Positions 30,004 to 33,229 of a stretch of DNA of 33,229 bases are shown in pieces. Each line of letters opens with the position of its first letter. Within the stretch, counting starts at the first letter, position 1. The notes below the pieces were generated by a model that saw only the letters and a list, made by a program, of their open reading frames with translations, searched no databases and was not told the DNA's origin. The DNA is from Chloroflexota bacterium (GTDB lineage: Bacteria > Chloroflexota > Anaerolineae > J036 > Brachytrichaceae): the NCBI GenBank assembly GCA_018969115.1, contig JAGWYZ010000015.1, positions 1 through 33,229 on the forward strand. Reading direction: 5' to 3'. A program made the position numbers and the translations under genes.

Positions 30004-30019
30004 GTAAACCTTGTTTCTT

Positions 30020-30046
30020 GTTATAGGCTTTAGTGTGCCTTATCAA
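30020..30046 (-). promoter_or_regulatory. Candidate promoter of YgeY with repeat-derived -35
   Basis: On the minus strand TTGATA (30046-30041) lies in the terminus of F2 copy G, and TATAAC (30025-30020) is 15 nt downstream, followed by a 16-nt leader with AAGG before ATG 30003. Confidence 0.4.
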
Positions 30047-30178
30047 TAATGAGTGGTAGACAGTTTTTTGCCAAAATCACAAGTGCCAAAGTCCATTCTA
30101 CAGCCCCGATAGGGGCTGTAGGGATAGTGATTTTGGCATTACATCTTTTTAAATAGCCCCTATTTATTGAGAAGATTA
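30035..30178. repeat. F2 element copy G (about 144 bp)
   Basis: Left end CCTTATCAATAATGAG, then TTTTTTGCCAAAATCAC; right part GTGATTTTGGCATTACATCT and an end TTTATTGAGAAGATTA. The hairpin 30070-30138 pairs at its base (GCCAAAATCAC/GTGATTTTGGC) and tip (CTACAGCCCC/GGGGCTGTAG) with a bulge between. No clear target duplication. Confidence 0.7.
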
Positions 30179-30188
30179 AAGAATTCAA

Positions 30189-30644
30189 CTATCGATAGTT
30201 AATGAGGGTAACACCAATAATACAGAGGATGACCCCCACGAAATTGATGGTGTTAAGTTTTTCATTAAACATCAAGAGGCCGATGATTACTAATGATAAA
30301 TTGATAACGACCCCAGTTATGATATTGCCGGTGCTTAAATTCCAACCGGCACGATACATGAGCAAAAAACCAATTTCAATGAATAAAACTGAAAAGGCCA
30401 GCCCGATGTGTAACCAACTCAATTGTCGAATTTGGGCCATAACGCCACCTTCGGGTGGAAAAAAGGGAAGTAACACGATACATAAAACAATGACGCCGGC
30501 GTATACCCCCAAGTTAGAGATAAGCGGGTTGATCGAGACTGGTACTTGTTTTACCAAAAATTGATACCCAATGGCCCCCACAATTGCGATGAGCGCCGAA
30601 ATATAAAAAAGCCACATTTTGTTTTGTTTAATCATCCTATTCAT
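30189..30644 (-). CDS. Small DMT/EamA-type membrane transporter
   Basis: 151-aa hydrophobic protein with five membrane segments (about 10-27, 42-62, 76-95, 104-121 and 130-148). The last part, GVVINLSLVIIGLLMFNEKL followed by NTINFVGVILCIIGVTLIN, is the typical EamA/drug-metabolite transporter half-repeat end, with the conserved acidic residue in 'FNEKL'. It is half the size of two-repeat EamA proteins, so it probably works as a dimer, as small multidrug or sugar-type DMT proteins do. Its ATG (30644) directly follows the stop of the GntR regulator with no gap, so the two are translationally coupled. Confidence 0.78.
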   Translation of the reverse strand: MNRMIKQNKMWLFYISALIAIVGAIGYQFLVKQVPVSINPLISNLGVYAGVIVLCIVLLPFFPPEGGVMAQIRQLSWLHIGLAFSVLFIEIGFLLMYRAGWNLSTGNIITGVVINLSLVIIGLLMFNEKLNTINFVGVILCIIGVTLINYR

Positions 30645-31358
30645 TTAAAGAGTTGCATCTTGTGTTTGTGAATTTGGGTTGAGCGCGTCGGCTTTTTTGC
30701 GCACCATATTAAGATGGTCGAGCATGGCATGACGGGCCGCTTCGCTGTTGCGCTGTTCAATGGCATTGAGAATGAGGCGTTGGCCGGGCAATAGCTCGAG
30801 TGAGGCGGTGCTGGCGTAGCGCATATCACGCAAAATGGGCGCGATGCTATCAATGACATCGCGCAACACTTCGTTGCCAGTAGCAATGACAATTTGGCGA
30901 TGAAATTCGACATCGGCTTGGGCTAACCCGTCACGGTCTTTGCGTTGTGCGGCAGTGGCAATTTCATCGGCCCAACGGCGCATATTGGCAATTTGGTCGG
31001 GCGTGGCGCGTTTGGCAGCGCGGGCTGCGGCTTCCGATTCAATAATTTCGCGCAGTTCAAAAAGTTCGTTTAGGGTTTGGGGGTCTGGAAAAAGATGTTG
31101 GGCGAGTGCATCGCGCAGCACTTCGCTGCCTGGCTCACGCACATAAGTGCCGCTGCCGGGGCGCGAATCGAGTAGCCCCATCGTAATTAAGCGCATCATG
31201 CCTGCCCGTACCGAGGTGCGGCTTACATTCAATTGTTCGGCGAGTTGGCGCTCGCCGGGCAGCCGGTCGCCCGGTGACAATTTGCCACCACGAATCAATG
31301 CGATGATTTGACCAGATACGTCATTGGAGACAGAAGAACGGGCTGGAGGGAAAATCAT
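30645..31358 (-). CDS. FadR-subfamily GntR transcriptional regulator (FCD domain)
   Basis: 237 aa. The N-terminal winged helix is typical GntR: IIALIRGGKLSPGDRLPGER, LAEQLNVSRTSVRAGMMRL, and the wing LLDSRPGSGTYVRE. The C-terminal FCD ligand domain is all-helical (LNELFELREIIESEAAARAA), with the metal-site pattern ADVEFHRQIVIA (Asp, His) and further histidines in RHAMLDHL. FCD regulators bind small carboxylates, often as the repressor of neighbouring transport and catabolic genes. Here it is coupled to the DMT-type transporter, the likely regulated partner. Start at ATG 31358; there is no good Shine-Dalgarno, and an inverted-repeat region lies immediately upstream. Confidence 0.9.
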   Translation of the reverse strand: MIFPPARSSVSNDVSGQIIALIRGGKLSPGDRLPGERQLAEQLNVSRTSVRAGMMRLITMGLLDSRPGSGTYVREPGSEVLRDALAQHLFPDPQTLNELFELREIIESEAAARAAKRATPDQIANMRRWADEIATAAQRKDRDGLAQADVEFHRQIVIATGNEVLRDVIDSIAPILRDMRYASTASLELLPGQRLILNAIEQRNSEAARHAMLDHLNMVRKKADALNPNSQTQDATL

Positions 31359-31367
31359 ATTTTTATA

Positions 31368-31524
31368 AATTACGAATTACGAATTTTTGTAGGGGTCAAA
31401 ATAATAGTGAAACTGTCATTTCGAGCGAAGCGAGAAATGACAGATATTATGCAAAAATGATAATTTTGAACTTCTACTATCATCTTGACCCCTACAGAAT
31501 TTTACTAATTCGTAATTCGTAATT
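31368..31524. repeat. Nested palindrome: heptamer arms around a GTCATTTCGAG hairpin
   Basis: Arms AATTACGAATTACGAATT (31368-31385) and AATTCGTAATTCGTAATT (31507-31524) pair perfectly. Inside, TGTAGGGGTCAA and TTGACCCCTACA pair. The centre is CTGTCATTTC...GAAATGACAG (31414-31443). It fills the gap between the LLM gene and the GntR gene and covers the LLM stop codon. Confidence 0.75.
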
Positions 31525-32521
31525 ATTCTTGCGCAAATGTGTCAATCATTTCGTAGGCATCACCCATTGGATACAAAATTGGGCAGGTGCAGCCTGTGTC
31601 ACGATACTGTTGCACTTTGGCGCGGGCTTCGTCTGGCGTGCCGGTGGCGCTGATCTTGAGCACGAAATCGTCCGGAATAAATTCCATTGCGCTAGCGACT
31701 TGTTCCTTGGTGGCTGGCCAGCCGACAATGCTTTGAATTTTCTTGATGGTGACATCATCGACCCCGCTGGCCTTGGCGATGTGGGGTTGTTGGGCTACAT
31801 ATTGTGTCAGCAGCCATTTTGCGTCATAAATGGCTTTGGCGCGGTCTTTATTCACCGAGCACACAATCAATTGTGGGCGATCGAGATCTTCGACCCGTCG
31901 TCCGCGCTTTTTTGCGCCTTTGTCTAGCAATTCAAGTGCCTTAACATTGTAATCGGGCGATACGCAATAATTGAGCACGCAACCATCCGAAATTTCGCCG
32001 GTCAGCTGCATCATTTGGTCGCCAGTTGCGCCGATCATAATGGGCACATTCCGCGGCTCTTTGCGTCCATGCACTACGTCTAATTGTATGCCGTTTACTT
32101 TGTGGAATTCGCCGTTATAGGTCACGTTTTCCATATTAAGCAATTTGCGCATTACTTCGATGGTCTCACGCATGGCCAACAGTGGCTTGCGGCGTTCAAT
32201 ACCGACATTTTTAGCGAGTGGGTCCCACCATGCACCAATGCCGCAGATGATGCGATCGGGTGCGAGGTCATCGAGGGTGAGGAAGGTAGCGGCCAATAAA
32301 CCGATGTTGCGCGTCCAGTTGTTGATCACACCACTACCGATTTTAATTTTTTTGGTAGTGGCAGCAAAGGCGGCCATTGGCACAATGGCATCGCGCACCA
32401 AACGGCTTTCGGCTTGCCAAACAGCTTCAAAACCTTTTTCTTCTGCATACTGCACATATTTAATGCCATCTTGCAGTGAGTGACGGTCTTGTAAATAAAG
32501 GGCTACTCGTTGTTTGCTCAT
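31523..32521 (-). CDS. LLM class F420-dependent oxidoreductase
   Basis: 332-aa luciferase-like TIM-barrel oxidoreductase of the F420-dependent type (related to methylenetetrahydromethanopterin reductase Mer and to F420-dependent glucose-6-phosphate dehydrogenase). Motifs: [20 protein letters not shown] with [28 protein letters not shown] (non-prolyl cis-peptide bulge region), [20 protein letters not shown], and [21 protein letters not shown] strong Shine-Dalgarno AGGAG lies 6 nt before the ATG at 32521. Only 15 nt separate it from the F420 reductase gene, so the two form an operon in which one makes and the other uses reduced F420. The substrate is not known. Confidence 0.9.
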   Translation of the reverse strand: MSKQRVALYLQDRHSLQDGIKYVQYAEEKGFEAVWQAESRLVRDAIVPMAAFAATTKKIKIGSGVINNWTRNIGLLAATFLTLDDLAPDRIICGIGAWWDPLAKNVGIERRKPLLAMRETIEVMRKLLNMENVTYNGEFHKVNGIQLDVVHGRKEPRNVPIMIGATGDQMMQLTGEISDGCVLNYCVSPDYNVKALELLDKGAKKRGRRVEDLDRPQLIVCSVNKDRAKAIYDAKWLLTQYVAQQPHIAKASGVDDVTIKKIQSIVGWPATKEQVASAMEFIPDDFVLKISATGTPDEARAKVQQYRDTGCTCPILYPMGDAYEMIDTFAQE

Positions 32522-32536
32522 AAATCTCCTAAATGA

Positions 32537-33184
32537 TTAGATTCCTGTAATCTTAATTCCGCTTCCTTTTACTTTATAGCGAATATTTAAACCAATCAAA
32601 ATTGAGGTTAGGCCTTCGGGCACGACAGCGTTTGCCAATGGGCCAGCGTCATAAGCAACCATGCCAGCATCTTTTGCCAGTTGAATGACTGCGGCTTTTG
32701 ATTCCTTGTCGTCACCGCATACCAATACATCACAATCCATCGCATGAGTTGGGTCTTTAAGGTGTTCGGCCCCAATATTTTGAAAGGCTGTAACGACTTT
32801 GACCCCAGCGCCCAACAGATTTTGCGCCTCTTGGCTGGCCGAGCCAGCGGCAGGCAATTGCACTTTCGAGACGGGTTTGCCGAGCGGAACTGTAACATCG
32901 ACAAAAATTTTGCCTTGGCACGCCTCTTTTACATTGCTAATGGTGCTTGTGTGGGCCGAGTAGGGCACGGTTAGCACCACAATATCGGCAGCCGTTGCTG
33001 CGCTAATATTATCGGCCCCGCTGGCATGATTGCTGCCGAGTTGGGTGTTAATTTCATCTGCCGCGACTTGGGCTTTTTCTGCCGTGCGCGACCCAATAAT
33101 GACCTTGTGACCGGCATGCGCCCAGCGCAATGCTAATCCTGAACCTTCGTGGCCTGTGCCACCGAGTACTGCAATTGTTGACAT
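32537..33184 (-). CDS. npdG: NADPH-dependent F420 reductase
   Basis: 215-aa F420H2:NADP+ oxidoreductase, which moves hydride between NADPH and coenzyme F420. N-terminal Rossmann motif IAVLGGTGHEGSGLALRWA, with the NADP phosphate-binding segment VIIGSRTAEKA. Conserved ADIVVLTVPYSAH, IFVDVTVPLGKP, KVVTAFQNIGAEHLKDP, DCDVLVCGDD and the C-terminal GPLANAVVPEGLTSILIGLN are diagnostic of the family. Length is normal. It is the first gene of the operon with the LLM F420 oxidoreductase. There is no Shine-Dalgarno; a TAACTA at 33091-33096 offset style position just upstream (6 nt before ATG 33184, minus) may be a leaderless -10. The downstream window end holds GGTTGAAT-type repeats. Confidence 0.94.
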   Translation of the reverse strand: MSTIAVLGGTGHEGSGLALRWAHAGHKVIIGSRTAEKAQVAADEINTQLGSNHASGADNISAATAADIVVLTVPYSAHTSTISNVKEACQGKIFVDVTVPLGKPVSKVQLPAAGSASQEAQNLLGAGVKVVTAFQNIGAEHLKDPTHAMDCDVLVCGDDKESKAAVIQLAKDAGMVAYDAGPLANAVVPEGLTSILIGLNIRYKVKGSGIKITGI

Positions 33185-33189
33185 AATTT

Positions 33190-33229
33190 TTAGTTAAGTG
33201 GTTGAATGGTTGAATCGTTGAGTAGTTGA
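33190..33229. repeat. Start of a heptamer/octamer tandem array (cut by window end)
   Basis: TAGTTAAG, TGGTTGAA, TGGTTGAATCG and TTGAGTAGTTGA follow each other in 7-8 bp steps upstream of the F420 reductase gene. Probably one arm of another word palindrome. Confidence 0.4.

Noticed and set aside
1-33229. tRNA or rRNA genes
   Set aside because: No cloverleaf with a GTTCRANYC-type T arm or rRNA core sequence was noticed on either strand; a covariance-model scan was not possible.

Overview
The window is a dense chromosomal stretch of about 31 protein genes with no rRNA or tRNA seen. It reads like a bacterium outside the Proteobacteria and Firmicutes; I infer a Chloroflexota-type lineage, at moderate confidence. 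The reasons are a coenzyme F420 gene pair (F420H2:NADP oxidoreductase next to an F420-dependent LLM oxidoreductase), a short YidC without the long Gram-negative N-terminal domain, a PF13769 'virulence factor' domain protein, many apparently leaderless genes, and repeat-rich intergenic regions. Marker-gene phylogeny would be needed to settle this.

Layout. 0-2.5 kb (minus): the 5' part of a salicylyl-CoA 5-hydroxylase-like flavoprotein and an MFS transporter. 2.5-6.6 kb (plus): M20 peptidase, a small gene plus nucleotidyltransferase pair (toxin-antitoxin-like layout), an NmrA-like reductase and a divergent CodA-like amidohydrolase. 6.7-8.1 kb (minus): FGGY sugar kinase. 8.1-12.2 kb (plus): PF13769 protein, then a TetR regulator behind a near-consensus promoter buried in a 25-bp perfect inverted repeat, a DUF2306 membrane protein and a GH36 alpha-galactosidase. 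12.8-18.9 kb: SDR, homoserine dehydrogenase (minus), mandelate racemase/muconate lactonizing-type enzyme, creatininase-family hydrolase and a second SDR. 19.8-23.6 kb: the conserved block rpmH-rnpA-yidD-(PQQ-propeller lipoprotein)-yidC-jag, which makes the ribosome/RNase P/membrane insertion machinery. 24-26.7 kb: PfkB kinase and a membrane-anchored coiled-coil protein. 26.7-28.5 kb: Gfo/Idh/MocA oxidoreductase and two abutting gene remnants (glycosyltransferase 3' end, SNF2 helicase 3' end). 28.8-33.2 kb (minus): YgeY-type M20 hydrolase, DMT-type transporter, FCD/GntR regulator, LLM F420 oxidoreductase and F420 reductase.

The metabolic genes are mostly stand-alone catabolic functions (amide and peptide hydrolases, sugar kinases, sugar-acid and galactoside enzymes, SDRs).

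The most unusual content is intergenic. Two families of small non-autonomous inverted-repeat elements (about 200 bp and about 155 bp) recur roughly every 3 kb. They differ in their termini but carry the same kind of central hairpin: up to 35 bp of perfect stem, a 3-nt TTT/AAA loop with a GGC/GCC tip, and stem sequences that differ between copies while staying self-complementary. Two copies have 8-bp target duplications. One has lost its hairpin, and its end supplies a -35-like hexamer to a downstream kinase. A separate class of palindromes is built from 7-bp 'words' that differ at each site; two of these enclose a common GTCATTTCGAG hairpin. Many genes lack a Shine-Dalgarno sequence and instead have a TANNNT box 6-7 nt before the start codon.
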